Positions 13,901 through 25,989 of a stretch of 64,000 bases of DNA are shown piece after piece. Under the pieces are notes generated by a model. The model did not search any database. It was not told the origin of the DNA and was given only the letters and a program-made list of their open reading frames with translations. Origin of the DNA: Steromphala cineraria (Eukaryota; Mollusca; Gastropoda; Trochida; Trochidae); NCBI GenBank assembly GCA_916613615.1, contig OU744726.1, forward strand, positions 56,188,987-56,252,986, in the 5' to 3' direction. Within the stretch, counting starts at the first letter, position 1. Each line of letters opens with the position of its first letter. The position numbers were made by a program, and so were the translations under genes.

Positions 13901-16517
13901 TATTTTCATTCCCGAAGAAATCTGGTTTGGCAAACAAGCATAAACTTCATCAGTACACACATCAAACACATGAATCACAAGAACCGAACAAAACAAATGA
14001 CGAAGCAATGTTCTAAGTATATTCGATATTCATGAGTGCGTGTAGACACATTCCTGTGCAGGTTAATTTCATGACATTTTAACTTGATTCTTCCATGCGT
14101 TTAGTCTTGATGATATAGTGATGACGGGACTTAGCTATATTCATATTAACATTTTCATTTTCGTTTAGGGTGTTCCATATAATTCAGTTTGTAGGCTACA
14201 GTCATTTATATAGAAGAAGACTTGTGTGTCACTGTTGTACACAAGCTGCATACAAAGAGATAGTACACAACATCTTCATTTTGGTATCCATAAGTGCATT
14301 CCCGAGTGTTTAAAATATGTCGATTTACTTTATCAGAGTTCAAATCGCTAGATCCACGCCTTGGGTCTACGGTGTATAATTTAACAAAAACGAATGTTGT
14401 AGTTGAGATAAAGGTTATTATTACTTGATGCATCAGTTTGTTCGAATGTGTGGAAATGGGGCACATTAATAGATTTTCACAATGTGGCTTATATGTCGAC
14501 GAACAGGTGTGTTTTGAACAATAGTAGTTTTTAACATAACTTACAGAAATTTCGTTTACAAAATATTATTTAAAAACATTTTGAAGTATTATTTGACCGA
14601 TGTTAGTCAGTTCATATTATTTCAATAATACTAATACTAACTCTTTTGTCGCCAACTTATGGATTTTGACATCACAAGTAGTCCTATATTACCAAATCCC
14701 AACATTTAATCTTGGTTACCCGGTGTGTCAATGGATATGTTGCGTCCCGATATTTTCACGTCTTCTCAAGTCTCCTGTGCTTCATTCTGCACAAGGAAAC
14801 TAACAGAGTCAGAGAGGAGGAGACATCATGCATTTGTGTTACTTTCTAATTTCGTATTTTGTCGTGAGATCTGAATGTGTAAAAACTACTTGTTATGATT
14901 TAATTTTGTCCGTCTTCATGTCACATGAATGCCTAGGTAATTGTTTCTCAATAGTTTACACCTAATTATTATTATTATACTAAACTTGTTTTCATTGATA
15001 CATGGCGTTATGAGGATTTTCAGACTTGAGACAGACAGACAGACTTGTGATAAGGCAGGAGTGAATGAGCGCTCTGCGGGCGTGAGTAATGAGGGGAGGG
15101 AGGGGCGCGATGTAATGGAGCTGTCAGTGCCGTAGGCTTCCGGGGGGAGCGGGGAGGGGAGGGGGCAAGCTCGCAAGCAGGTGCTTTTAGATTAGCTCTG
15201 TGAAAAGATCTCAATCTTGGGGCAAATCATTTGATGGTAAAGGTTATCAATAATGCATAGGAAAAGCGGCAAAAGAAGCATCAGTGATTGCGGCGTCATT
15301 ACAAGCAGCGTCCCGCCATCTGATTGGATGCTGGCTCTACGTTTAGATTCTATCGATCTTTAATGCGCTACCCAGCAATGGTTTAGGCAGAGAGAATAAC
15401 AACAGTATTTCGCCCTCTTTTAATGTCAGACAAACAATGACCGCTTTGGCAAAGGCTGCAAACATGCAAAAGTTGAACTTGTCCATTAAGGGTGATTATT
15501 TCATTGTGGCATTGAATGTTTCTTTGATATATACCAAAATACCAGAGGTGCTCTTGTTAATTCAAAACATCTCACAAGGCTTGCAGATTCATCTCAATCC
15601 TTCAATTTCACTCATTTAATTGCCAGATCAAATTGCCTAATAGTTTTTTTTCTAAAGCCGAAATCGTGGGTTCTGTTTACGTATTATATTCATTAGATAT
15701 GTAACCCTTGAAACAAAGTCTACTCTTTACTTTTGCTTTTGATGTTTCTAAACTGATGTTTCACTTCTTGGCACGCGCACGGTATATTGAGTGTTTATAG
15801 CTTTTCGTCTTATTACTATTTAAACGCTTGGTATACTAGACCCCTACAAGACGTTAGTTGGCATTTCTACGTATCGGATTTCTTATTCACTGCTACTCTG
15901 ATTTAAGATATCATTTGAAAATACGATTAAAAAATCAATTTTGATAAAAATGAGATAAAATAAAATACCAAGTGGACATACGTGCCAAGTTCAATGTGCA
16001 TGATGAAATTACAGTATAACAAAATCTCAGTGTGATACACTTGTAATATGATAAGATTGCATTATGATAAAGCCAATAAGATAATATTACTAATGATATG
16101 TTTGTTGTTGCAGACGAGGAGGAGGAGGCGAAGGAGGAGAGCGGTGAGGAGAGCTCGGGGAAGAAGAGGCGTCGACTGGAGATCTGTGAGACGGAGAGTG
16201 AGAGTGAGAAGACGGGGTGTGAAAGGGAGAAGGGGGACAGTCGGGGGGTGGACTCGAGTCCCAGTCATCAGAGGGTCTCTGACTGTACCGGCGCGGCTAT
16301 GGACAGTAAAGCGCAACATTACAGATACACTTCTATCAGCTCGCCGCTGGGTCTGTGTGCCCGAACCCCTCTGTGCTTCTCCAGAATGATGCCCTACCCC
16401 CTCATTCGCTCCGGTATATCCCCCTACACCTCTCCACACCCCTCACCCTCAGTGCGCGTCTATCCACTACACGTGACACCAGTTCGGCCCACCTTCAGTC
16501 ACGTGCCCGCCTCCTGA
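4934..16517 (+). CDS. Poxn: Pox neuro-like paired-domain transcription factor (four coding exons)
   Basis: Coding exons 4934-4946, 6376-6596, 7057-7477 and 16114-16517 join with matching phases (1, 0, 1) into 352 codons. The paired domain spans residues 5-131 and starts [14 protein letters not shown]. It contains both helix-turn-helix subdomains and ends at NRILRN. Poxn-type features are [20 protein letters not shown], an LL in [13 protein letters not shown], and the extra Gln in SKPKQVATP; these separate it from Pax2/5/8, Pax4/6 and Pax1/9. No homeodomain follows, as expected for Poxn. The rest is a Pro/Tyr-rich stretch, an acidic Glu/Ser region with KKRRR at 235-239 (possible nuclear signal), and a Ser/Pro/Tyr-rich tail. 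Drosophila Poxn specifies sensory-organ identity; the role here is inferred. The start has a near-perfect Kozak context (GCCACCATG). A further small exon in the 8.6 kb last intron cannot be excluded. Confidence 0.9.
5738..5760. repeat. Poly-C tract
   Basis: A run of about 20 cytosines lies within the intron between Poxn coding exons 1 and 2, next to a C-rich stretch. It is a simple repeat and prone to length errors in assembly. Confidence 0.9.
6376..6596 (+). other. Poxn: Poxn-like exon: N-terminal (PAI) half of the paired domain
   Basis: The exon starts after TTCAG at 6371-6375 in phase 1 and encodes residues 5-78, from the start of the paired domain to GGSKPK. It contains the beta-hairpin and the first three-helix unit, including the recognition stretch around SHGCVSKIL. 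The donor used here is GTGCGG at 6597. A second in-frame donor (GTAACT) lies 6 nt downstream at 6603 and would add Val-Arg. GC content is far above that of the flanking introns. Confidence 0.92.
7057..7477 (+). other. Poxn: Poxn-like exon: C-terminal (RED) half of the paired domain and linker
   Basis: After the acceptor TGCTTGCAG (ending 7056) it reads [11 protein letters not shown] in phase 0. It encodes residues 79-218: the second helix-turn-helix ([29 protein letters not shown]) and then a Pro/Ser/Tyr-rich stretch with [14 protein letters not shown] and a charged segment. It ends TCACAAG|GTAGGC in phase 1. The antisense and other-frame open frames over this exon are products of its high GC content. 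Confidence 0.92.
8645..8712 (+). repeat. tRNA-like SINE head (weak)
   Basis: TTAGCCTAGTGG matches the RNA polymerase III box A pattern TRGCNNAGYNGG. About 40 bp downstream, GGAGGGTTGCATG sits where box B would be but fits poorly. This could be the eroded head of a tRNA-derived SINE. A functional tRNA gene is unlikely because no cloverleaf can be drawn. Confidence 0.3.
8856..8920. repeat. Perfect 20-bp inverted repeat (hairpin)
   Basis: GGTGTTTAGATTTTTAATGA at 8856-8875 is exactly reverse-complementary to 8901-8920, with a 25-nt loop. It is probably a small fold-back element. Nearby GAGAACGAGG words at about 8770-8856 suggest a decayed element around it. Confidence 0.8.
9303..9666. repeat. 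33-bp minisatellite, about 10 copies, with inverted tail
   Basis: The unit CATCTAACCATGTTGTATCA plus 13 more bases repeats ten times, nearly identically. Because 33 is divisible by 3, it gives a spurious long open frame with an 11-residue peptide repeat. Just after the array, TATATAGTCTCTG (ending about 9667) is the reverse complement of the unit segment CAGAGACTATATA, so the array closes with an inverted copy. Confidence 0.95.
12996..13357. mobile_element. MITE with AAAGGGGCAGTAGCACGTTT-type ends
   Basis: The left end AAAGGGGCAGTAGCACGTTT and the right end AAACGTGCTACTGTATCTTT are imperfect inverted repeats about 20 bp long, bounding roughly 360 bp with no coding frame. Parts of the same family occur inverted at 22201-22450. 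It is a non-autonomous DNA element of unknown superfamily inside the last Poxn intron. Confidence 0.65.
16114..16517 (+). other. Poxn: Poxn-like terminal coding exon
   Basis: The acceptor TTTGTTGTTGCAG ends at 16113. The split codon restores Asp219, followed by an acidic Glu run, KKRRR (235-239) and a Ser/Glu-rich region. The tail is rich in Pro, Ser, Tyr and Arg and stops at TGA 16515-16517. The link to the upstream exon rests on compatible phase, sudden high GC content, strand and a coding character that fits a Pax C-terminus; no other candidate gene is near. Competing open frames here (16048-16389 on +, 16062-16439 on -) are shadows. Confidence 0.75.
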
Positions 16518-16720
16518 GAGATTGGGAGCGACGGAGACGAAGTATATGAACATATCAGAGAGAGACTTCTCGCACATGAGATAGAAGGAAGGTTGTCCTA
16601 GTGAGACAGGGTGTCACGCAGACCTCCCATCTTCTAGAGAAGGACGAAAAATAAAACGGCAACCATACGACAGTATTTATTAATTATTCAAACTTTTTGA
16701 TATCTCGAATTTTCTCTGGG
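16518..16720 (+). terminator. Poxn-like 3' UTR with candidate poly(A) signal
   Basis: AATAAA occurs at 16650-16655, about 130 bp after the stop codon, in sequence that turns AT-rich soon afterwards. It is the first canonical polyadenylation hexamer after the stop, but the real cleavage site is unknown. Confidence 0.4.
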
Positions 16721-16904
16721 TTGCTAGTGATCATATCAAAATTTTAAATGTTTATTATGCTTATTTATTTTGTATTTTGTTACGCTATTTTGCTTACAAG
16801 ATGAAAGAAATCCTTCATTCATTCCATATGTATTTATTGCTATGTATTAAATGTATTTTTTCACATTTTCTTCTGTTTAAACTACGATATATTAAATCTC
16901 TGTT

Positions 16905-17110
16905 AAAAATGGACTGAAATGCTATATGGCAACTTTCGGGATTTATGAAAAAGGGATAGCCATTTGACATATTGAGTCAACTTAACATTTCTGAAATCGA
17001 CCTAGTAACGGCTTAATTACGACTTGATAAATACACCGCCTAATTAGGCCGGCGAACAGAATATGCTTCGTGACGTGTTAGAAGGGACGTAATGTTCCTG
17101 TTGTATGCCC
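16905..17110. repeat. Dispersed repeat, inverted copy of 58530-58715
   Basis: Blocks such as GGACTGAAAT, ACTTTCGGGATTTATGAA and CCTAATTAGGCCGGCGAACA match, in reverse complement and in mirrored order, blocks at 58530-58715. Two copies of one dispersed element are therefore present in the window. No coding content was seen. Confidence 0.6.
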
Positions 17111-17413
17111 TTGTTATGTGACACAACACAAGCTAAAAGTACCAAAGGCCAATGTTTAACTGTCGATTAAACATACTAAACATCGTCCAAACATCTCAAA
17201 TTTTCAACAATAAAAGCGGTAGTAAAATTAATCATCTGGCAACTTCTATTATGAATATGTACGACAATGAAAAAACGATTATGTGCGCATAATCCTAAAA
17301 GCATGCAGCTTGTCTCACCTCATAAGACTGAACGTGAGAACCCGGATGTTTTTCGCCATAAACAATGCTCACAAGTGAACTGTTACAGTAGTAGTAGTAG
17401 TAGTATATTTTTA

Positions 17414-17915
17414 TTTAAAGTGACACAGAGTATCTTTCTTCAAATTTTTTTTGGTGTTGATAAGCTACAAAATACCTAATATGCTGATTGAAGTTCATAT
17501 CTTTTCACTGGACTTGCAAATATATCCATTTATGCATAATATCTTTAAAATGCATGATTTTTTTTTGAAAGATCAACAAAAGATCTCAAATACGTTTAAT
17601 ATTTGAAATTATGCATTCAATTAATCTACCTATAAGTTACAATACCTAATAAACACTATCGAATCGAATATGTCTTCCTGTCAGCTTATGACAAGGTTTC
17701 AAAATTACGTTTGGCGAATTTGCGCGCGCCACTCCAGCCACATTATCCGGTTTTCGATCAAAATCCCGACTTTGAATGGCCGTATTTTCGCTCTAATGTA
17801 CTGATTGACCTTTAACTTGTTATTTTCAGTAACAGTTAGTGGTTCCCGATGTAATAACATCGGTTTCAAAATTTGACATATGTGATCCTATCAACATACT
17901 CTGTGTCTCTTTAAG
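17414..17915. mobile_element. MITE with 20-bp terminal inverted repeats
   Basis: TTTAAAGTGACACAGAGTAT (17414-17433) matches the reverse complement of 17896-17915 at 18 of 20 positions. The roughly 500 bp between has no coding frame. An (AGT)n tract lies directly on its left side. Confidence 0.6.
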
Positions 17916-20860
17916 TGTCACACGCACTTGAACATGTTATATACATACACATTGTACAGCAATATAAAAGCAGTGCGTCGAGCCACAAACTGGCTTATGA
18001 GACACTATAAAAGAGCACATTTTACGATAAATAATGTTGGATAAAAATTATACTTAAAATATTTAACATTAAATAAATAAATAGAGATAAGAATATAATT
18101 TTTTTTTTTTAAAGTAATATTAAAAAACAAAAATTAAATTGATGACATTTTTACATCTGCGTGCACAGTTGTTTGTTGTTATTGGAACAGCAGAAGGAGA
18201 CAAGAGTGACGTCACGTATCACTTTTCATGGAAAGTTTGTCATCCTGATCAGAATCGTTACTTTCAAATGACAGGGGCGATGCTTTGCCTTACGTATACG
18301 AGCCAAAAGAAAGTTCAAGTGGCATAGAAGCAGGAGAAGAGTCTACATGCCACGGAAATGGAGAGAGATTGAACGACTTCAAGATGCATTTCTCCAACGG
18401 TTTCATTTTCATGATGTTTGTGATGATTGTAATAAAACAAGAAATGCCTTTAACTTTAACTTCATTTTTCATCTTGATAAAAAAAACTACTTATTTCATT
18501 TAGTGATGGATAATTCATAATTAGAAATGTATCTTTATTTGCACTTATTTACAAAACAACATCTTAACTTACAATTCTCAATGAAATGCATGTACTGTAT
18601 GATGACTGATGTCTTGTTTAAAACTTTATTTTAATAGGCCTTTGAAAATATATATATAATTTCAATGAAAATCTTAATGTTTTCACTCTCATACATAGAG
18701 AAAATATTTTTCTCAACAATACCCGATATATGTCCAAACAGAATGAAGATTTATTAAAACAACCTTACCCAAAATAATTCTTTACCTTTATCAGATAGAG
18801 CAAAAACAGTATTCTTAATTCCAACAGGTTATACTTACCAATTGGTGAAAAAAGGATGTTAGGGTATATAATTACTATTTGATGTTACCTAATTAGCTGA
18901 AGTCATAAAATAGCCAGGTGTTGATAATTGTGCATTATATAACCTACCTTCTATAGTCATCAGTTAATAGCTTTTAATCAAGAAACAGACAGGATATATG
19001 GTAGACAGTAAACTATATATGTGAAAGTAATTGTTTAATAAGTGAATATCTGATCTAAAGAAAGTGTATTACACCTGCAGACCAATGTCATTGTTTATTC
19101 AACATATTTACCCAAACCTCAAATCTAAATGTGAGCATTGTAAATTCAGATTATTGCCATAAATCAGCCTAAAAATTTTCTTTTATATTTTACTTATCAG
19201 AAAATTATTTTTTCTCTGCATGCTTAACTGTCCATTCAGTAAAAATGCGAGCTCGAAGCAAAAAATCGGTGTAGTGATCGGAACACGTGAGTTCAATGTA
19301 GGTTGTCACATTGCTCTCTTTGACCTAACGGGTCAATTTGGCGTGGAACGACCAATGTGATGGAAACTTGTCTACAGAGACTTTATCAGGAGATATTCAG
19401 ATGACAGTAACATAAAGGTATTACATACTGTTAATCGTTTGGAAAACCCAGAATTACGGATTTCGCCTATCATTTTCCATATATGCAGACGAACGGTTGC
19501 CCCTTCTGTCACGTCATATCCGGTATCCACTTCCCGTGGCCTCTCAGCTTCGATTTGGTTTGTCGCTGGACAGTGACAAGCAGACGCCTTGTTACGCTGT
19601 AGTTTATTTGAGAAACTATGTATCGTTGCTGTTTTGGCCTAATATTTATGTAATATAGTTATTTTGCCAATATCTTATGAAAAATAACTTTAAAAAAGGT
19701 TAAACATCATCTCTTTAATGAGTTTGTCTACTCTAAGACGACATAAGCATATATACTTACAATTTTATAGAATTTATCATCCAAAACTGTGTTCCATTGA
19801 AAATATCGCTAGTGGAAGATCAAGCAATATCTCCTAAGGGGGTGATAGAAAAATTATTTTTGATCATAAATAGAATCTCACCCTTGTGTCATCTGACATC
19901 AAATATATCAACACTGATGAAAAGTATTTGTAACCTCTATCAACTTGTACTGGTATGTTCGATATCAGAAGAGACTTTGTTTAGATTCTTTATATACTCT
20001 AGGGCAAAACAATTTTTCATTGTGATGTCATAAGCAATGTAGTCTATGACGTTGCGTATATAAAGATAAAAGCAAAATTCTGGATCGGTTACACACTAAT
20101 CATCATCATCTGGCTCTGTAATGTTGCCATCCCATATATATATTTATATATACCAGCAGCTACACTTGTTTCTTATTTCTCTCATTGTCCTGTTATCCTC
20201 TTGGTGTACAAAAGACAACATCCAGGCTTTTAAAACACAAGACCAATTGACACCACTATCTTCTGTACATCCAGACGCAGTCTCGCACCCAGCCCCTCCT
20301 CACTACACGGCGGACATGTCGAGGTAACGGGCTATCTAAAACGTCAACATGTAGATCATTATGTAGGTAATTATTCCAGATTAAGATTCTAACCTTTTTG
20401 AAGTGCTTGGTTGCATTTTGCAGAAATTTCTCTTTTTACCTTCAGTTTCCAGTCGAGGTCAATAAACATCCACCTGAAATTGTTATATTCTTGTGTCCCC
20501 AGGATTGTACAATACAGGTTACAGCATAATTGATACATTTTAAAAGTACACCTGCCGGCCTACTGAGGCCTACGAGACACATAAGTCATTAAAATACATT
20601 ATAGATATATAAGATAAATAACAACAATAGGTTAAACATGACAATATGATTCATATTATCATATTTGATTTAAACATGAACATGAAAAGCTGTGTGCTTT
20701 TGATTGTAAATGTGTCCGTACATGAGCTCTAATGTGAACATGTGAAGCGCTTGTGAACATTGTCCATGCAAGAGAATATAGACTGCACGTGAGCAGAACT
20801 TCTGCCGAATATAAAACACAGGGGTTTTACTAACTTAAACTCTTTAGACATGCTTTTAAA
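17916..20860. other. Non-coding stretch
   Basis: No gene recognised. A foldback-like segment at about 19850-20030 shares words such as GATATCAG and AATCTCACCC with 22480-22570 in inverted orientation, so it is probably another dispersed repeat. The short open frames are AT-rich and lack domains. Confidence 0.4.
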
Positions 20861-21507
20861 CATTCTCTCCCCACAGAGGCAGTTAAGTCATACCAGAGTA
20901 AGCCTCTGTTCTATTACGCCAAGATCCTGGGGTTCCGGCAAATTGCCCTAGCGGCAAAAAGTTGCAACTTGAGATATCTCCCTTATTTTCAGCCAATGAA
21001 AACACCTTTTGGTTATCCACGACTTTGGGAATTCTCAACGGTTGTATAGAGACTTGCAAAAGCATCATGCCTTTAGGTTCATTTTCATTTACAGTGCGAG
21101 AGAGAAAATATTTGAAAATCATATATGGATAGGGTTTTTCATTAGAAACACACTGTTTTATAATTGTGTAAATTGTTCTTTGTTTTATGATAAAATTTAT
21201 TTTAATAATTTTACCAAATAAAATCTAATGAGAAGGTAAAAAGCTTAAGCGATGTTTTGTAGAAGGAAGAGTTATCTCCCCTGGATGCCGAACCACACGG
21301 GAATAGCCGAGCTTTTGCGAATGACCACTTTTGAAACGGCGGCGCTGATTGCACAACTAACTTCTATTGCCTCCAATCAGATTTCTACCTTTCTATCCCA
21401 TGTATTAGCCGTAATAGAACAGAGGCTAACTCGGGTATGACTGAACTGCCTCTGTGGGGAGAATGCTAACTCGGGTATGACTGAGCTGCCTCTGTGGGGA
21501 GAGAATG
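20861..21507. mobile_element. MITE with about 55-bp terminal inverted repeats
   Basis: CATTCTCTCCCCACAGAGGC begins the left arm (20861 to about 20921). It pairs with about 21410-21465, which ends in GGGGAGAATG. The right tip is duplicated: CTAACTCGGGTATGACTGA plus CTGCCTCTGTGGGGAGA occurs twice in tandem, to 21507. TTTAAA flanks both sides (20855-20860 and 21511-21516), possibly the target site. No transposase frame is present. Confidence 0.7.
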
Positions 21508-22200
21508 GGCTTTAAACTGTACATTGAAGAATTGTCTCAATTTATTTCTTAAGGGTTTTTGAACAAACATTTCATCTGAAACAATTGGCAAAATAAGAAA
21601 CTGTCGTTGCAGGAAGGGTATTTTTCTTAGTAGAGACAGAGGTAAGAATGTATTTATTCTCTAACATATCATTGAGCATGTACGGTGTGTATTGATGAAT
21701 AGAATAGAAATATTTCGTTATTATGAATAAATACATATTAATTAGTTGAAGATGAACAACACTGTGTTACCATTTTGAGTTATTTGAGACTGTAGCAGTG
21801 GGTATGATATTAAACTCATATCTGAAACTGTCCGCACACTATAATCAGCTATCACACGCGCAGAATGAATATACCCGTAAAAGCAATATTTTAGAAATCT
21901 TTGTGTATGGTTGGAATGGAGGCAGGGAACTATAACGTGTAGCCGGGAGCTGTCCACAGCACGAGTACCAGAGTGACCTTCATGCTCTTCAAGTGGCATA
22001 CACTTGCTTTTGAAATGATGAATTGAAAATAACATGACAAGATATTGCTAAATGGAAATTTTGGGCACATCAGTGGTTGAGAACATTTAAGAAAACAGGT
22101 AAGCAATAGGCACCAACAGTGACATATATTGCATAGCACACAATAACATTTATAACACAGGCAAACAATATGGATATTCTAAAATAGATTAGGTGGGATT

Positions 22201-22450
22201 AAAGGGGCAGTAGCACATTTTAGGAGGAATATAAGGTGATGTCAGGAAAATGCGATTCCCTTTTCTTACACAAAATGAATTAAAGGTGTTCACACAAAAT
22301 GGTCGCCAATGGATTTTAGGTGAATCCTCATACTTTGTCCTCTGCCTATGGATGATTGGTTTGTGTATTGAGATTTTTAACCATATCAAAACAATACATT
22401 TAGCATTAACGTACAAATGTCAGTGAAAATTTTAAAATATAAAACTCTCA
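22201..22450. repeat. Second, inverted copy of the 12996-13357 MITE family
   Basis: AAAGGGGCAGTAGCACATTT begins here. Downstream words such as AAGGTGATGTCAGGAAAATG are the reverse complement of sequence at the right end of the 13.0 kb element. The other terminus is not clear, so this copy looks truncated. Confidence 0.6.
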
Positions 22451-22770
22451 AAGAAAACGTGCTTCCTCGGATATTTGTTACTTTTATCAACTTGTGTTGA
22501 TATATTTGATATCAGATAACACTTGGGTGAGATTCTCTATGTATCATTCTGATAGTAAGATTCATAGCAAATGACGTGTAGAGTGTGTCAAAACTTTCAA
22601 AATTGAAATAGGCAATTTTGACGACAACTTAAACAATCCTCTTCAATTAATTTTTCTCATAATGGTTTTGCTTTGTGGTTTTTATCGGGAATTGAACGTT
22701 TGATCATGAATTTGCACTTCACTTTAAGTGTAATATTTTAAACATCTTAATTTATGCAATAGCGGATAAA

Positions 22771-22925
22771 TAGAGATTAATACCCAAGCAGAGATGTCAT
22801 ATTGTTTTTACAACACAAATGACTGTAAAATGATATTTTCCCGAGCGAGAGGGAGGGAAATATCTTTTTACAGGTACGAGTGTTGTAAAAACAATATGAC
22901 ATCTCTGCTTGGGTATTAATCTCTA
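22771..22925. repeat. Fold-back element with perfect 46-bp arms
   Basis: Arms 22771-22816 and 22880-22925 are perfect reverse complements; one starts TAGAGATTAATACCCAAGCA. The central 63 bp contains a further imperfect inverted repeat (CTGTAAAA…TTTTTACAG around a CGAGCGAGAGGGAGG core), so the whole segment can fold into one long hairpin. The perfect arms suggest recent origin or gene conversion. Confidence 0.85.
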
Positions 22926-25459
22926 TATATGGCCATGTTCTTTCCTTGCAATAACTGTTCGAAAATGTTGGGGGGTTTTCAAACTAGTAAAGTGTCTCGA
23001 AATATCTAAAGCGCAAATGAAAACTCTAACGGTTTTTGTTGGATGTTTGTTTTTCAAAACAAAAGGTTTCCTTTATTGTCAGTTTCCTGAATATCAATTA
23101 TATTTAATTATGGCAAATTCTTAAGCCATAACGTGCATAATAATCTGTATACATTTACTGATATTTTCAATGATTTAACGCACTGATTTATGACGTATCA
23201 ACATTTCCTCCGTGATGTTTATAACATACACCCAAACAGAGTTTGAGAAGCTCTTCTAGTATGCTGTATATGTACTTAACTGTATATGTGTATAGATTCC
23301 TTACTTTGTCTAAAAATCAATTTGAGCAAAACACGAATTACCCAAAACAAAACGATTTGAACTCAAACTAAAATGAATAACTACTTCATGAATGATAGAT
23401 ATTCCATTCTCTGACAAAAGGAAAACTGCAATATATGCAATAAATTCAAAGTTTAAAGGGATTCTATGGGAAATGTATGTTATGACTCAAAAGAAATACG
23501 ACTGAAGTTGTATTTGAATGTTCACCCAAGTGAGGATAGCTATTGTGTCAAAACTTCAAAAGAACATTTGAGTTGCCATCACGTCACACCATCTTTTATA
23601 TTCCGAAATAAGGTAGTCACTGTCCGTTTGTCCTTGAAATGGCATCCATATTTTACAAATAACTGTCAATTATTGACAACAAAGCTATGATAATACATTT
23701 GTCAATATTTGGATTCATTCCGTTAAGTAAACACCTCTCCTTCCTTTCCAAAGGTCAAAACAATTATGCTAATAGATCATCTTAAACTCGTGGGGTTTCA
23801 TTACGAGTTTGCGATTTTGAAGGTTCAGTGGTGTTAGTAATGACTAATGACGGCACTATAGTTTGAACTATATCCTTGAAAAACATGGAACAGTCACTTT
23901 CATTTCTCAGGATACTGCTTGGGGTTTATTTTACATTAAATGGCTTCATTAATGCGAATATATAAGAGATAACTTTGTCTACATGAATAAATTATTCTAT
24001 CACATTATACGATTCTTTTTAATAAAACGCTGTCCTCTTCCTTATATGACAACTTTTGCTGGTTAAAACATGTTTTCTCCATATGGGTAAGGCTACCGGA
24101 AAAGGGACAACTTGCTCGACCCCCGACCCCCGTTTAAGAGATGTTGGCTCTTAAAGAATTTTGGTGCATATAAGTTAAAAGTTTTTGTTACGCCCTTTTT
24201 GTGTTTTAACAGTTAGTTGGTAAACACCTCTTCTTTGCGTGCAAAATATCTGATTGCCGTTTTTTCTTCTATGAATTCCTAAAAAAATATTGATATAATA
24301 AGTCAACAAAACTGTACCCAAGGTCAGAGTTACTGTTTATGCTGTATATCCCCTTATGTTTCAAGTTGTACAGTAGCAGCGTAGCAGATATTTTATGTTC
24401 GCATATTCGAGCGTGAGCCTCTGAACCTTTTATCGTAATAGCAGTGGCTTCATCTTCGTCCATAGAAGATGTGTTTACCACAGATATGATTTAAACATCA
24501 CTAGCCCAATATATTAACCATTATTCAATTAAAATTTTATTCTGATATATCTGTCACATAACAAGGAAAAGTGTAAGTGAATCATCATCTTAAATAATTG
24601 ATATTATTAGTTTATCAAAATCGCAAATTTAGTACGACTAAGTGGTCCCTTTCTGAAAAAAAGAATATTCGATATCTCTCCAATAAAAGGTTTCGAAATG
24701 AATTTTGTTTGTGAATAGGCGTAAAACAATATGTATTTCAAACGTGATAATGCAAATGATCAGAGATACATGATGATATCTCTTATATACACATTTCTTA
24801 TAGAAAGGTATGAACAATATACAGTAAGAAGATACAAAAACATTTTAACAGATTCAAATTAATTGAGTTTCACATCAGGTTTGCAATTCTAACTAGTATT
24901 TTATGTAGTAAGTGACAATAAAACATCTTCATTTTAGCTTTTAGGTTTATCACTGTGATTTGGGACGATATGCTGATCTTCAGAAAAAAAGGACCACTTC
25001 GACCGTAAGGCATGCACGTGCATTTTGACTTCCGGGATAAAACTTTTTGGTTTTAATTCATTGATGTCTTTTGAGGAGATTTCTTACAGACACTGTTACT
25101 TCGTATTTTTCATTGTTTTATGGTTAATTTATTAATCTATAAATTGTGATCCGTGCCCACCCTTCCCCACAATTCTTCAAGGGATCATAACATTGCCTTT
25201 ATGATAATTTGGATATTTTTTTTATTTAAAGGTTAGACATTGTTCTTTATGAAAGTGTACCTTACTCAATACCGAGCATGTGTGTGTTAATATGGCGATC
25301 AAATTGTTCCAAGCACAGCACAGGACATTGTTCACCATTTTTTCTAGCCTATACTAAATATTCTTTCTGTTTCTTATAACTATAGCCCTATCCTTTATTT
25401 ATAATATTACTTTCAAACTCTCTATAATATTATCAAAATCTAAATAGTTTAGATATTTG
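22926..25459. other. Non-coding stretch
   Basis: AT-rich DNA with no recognised gene, RNA or clear element ends. Open frames of 60-75 codons here have no domain or splice support. Confidence 0.4.
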
Positions 25460-25684
25460 AATACCTACCTTAACTTAGGTTAATGCCATTTACCTTTCTT
25501 AATAAGAACGTTGAAGTCATTTTAATGTGCAAGAAACTCATCGAGTCAGCTACCAATAGTTGCTTCCAAAAACGTCACATCCTTAGTAAATTCATTTCTT
25601 TCGGTTCCAAACAAGGAACGCAGAAATCCGACGAAGTCCGAAGAGGCTTGGTGGAAATATACCTCCTAAGTTAAGGTAGGTATT
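25460..25684. mobile_element. Short MITE with perfect 20-bp terminal inverted repeats
   Basis: AATACCTACCTTAACTTAGG (25460-25479) is the exact reverse complement of 25665-25684. A third, partial copy of the end (TAACCTACCTTAACTTAACA) follows at about 25708, directly before the DIRS-like remnant. The repeat may therefore belong to the terminal repeats of that retroelement rather than to an independent MITE. Confidence 0.6.
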
Positions 25685-25989
25685 TAGGACTTTTTTTTAA
25701 AAATTTAACCTACCTTAACTTAACAGTAGGAGGTCGGGAGTAAGAGCCACAGAGAGATAAAGACATTCTTGGCAGCAACCCCTGAACTAGCGGAACGACA
25801 GGAGCAAATGAAATGAAAGGGAGTTGAGAAAGCGGTCAGCTTACCTTATTGGGACGTTGGTGTGGTGAGCTACCACCAAGGTACTAAAGGACTGTAGCTG
25901 CTGCATGTCTTCCACGGCGAGATCCCTCAGACAATAAGATGCGAAAAGCAACCCTCTATAATAGCTGGAACAGAGCAATTCCTGTGCCA

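Larger units (their letters stand above)
7478..16113 (+). other. Last intron of the Poxn-like gene (8.6 kb)
   Basis: Mostly AT-rich non-coding DNA. It contains a SINE-like tRNA-related segment near 8650, a 20-bp-arm hairpin at 8856-8920, a 33-bp minisatellite at 9303-9640 and a MITE at 12996-13357. Near 15030-15360 is a GC-richer stretch with a short (GACA)n run and purine-rich blocks that could be regulatory. No further exon with clear coding bias was found. Confidence 0.5.

Noticed and set aside
16048..16439. Arg-rich + frame and Leu-rich - frame over the last Poxn exon
   Set aside because: Shadows of the GC-rich Poxn terminal exon, which alone fits splice phase and Pax C-terminal character.
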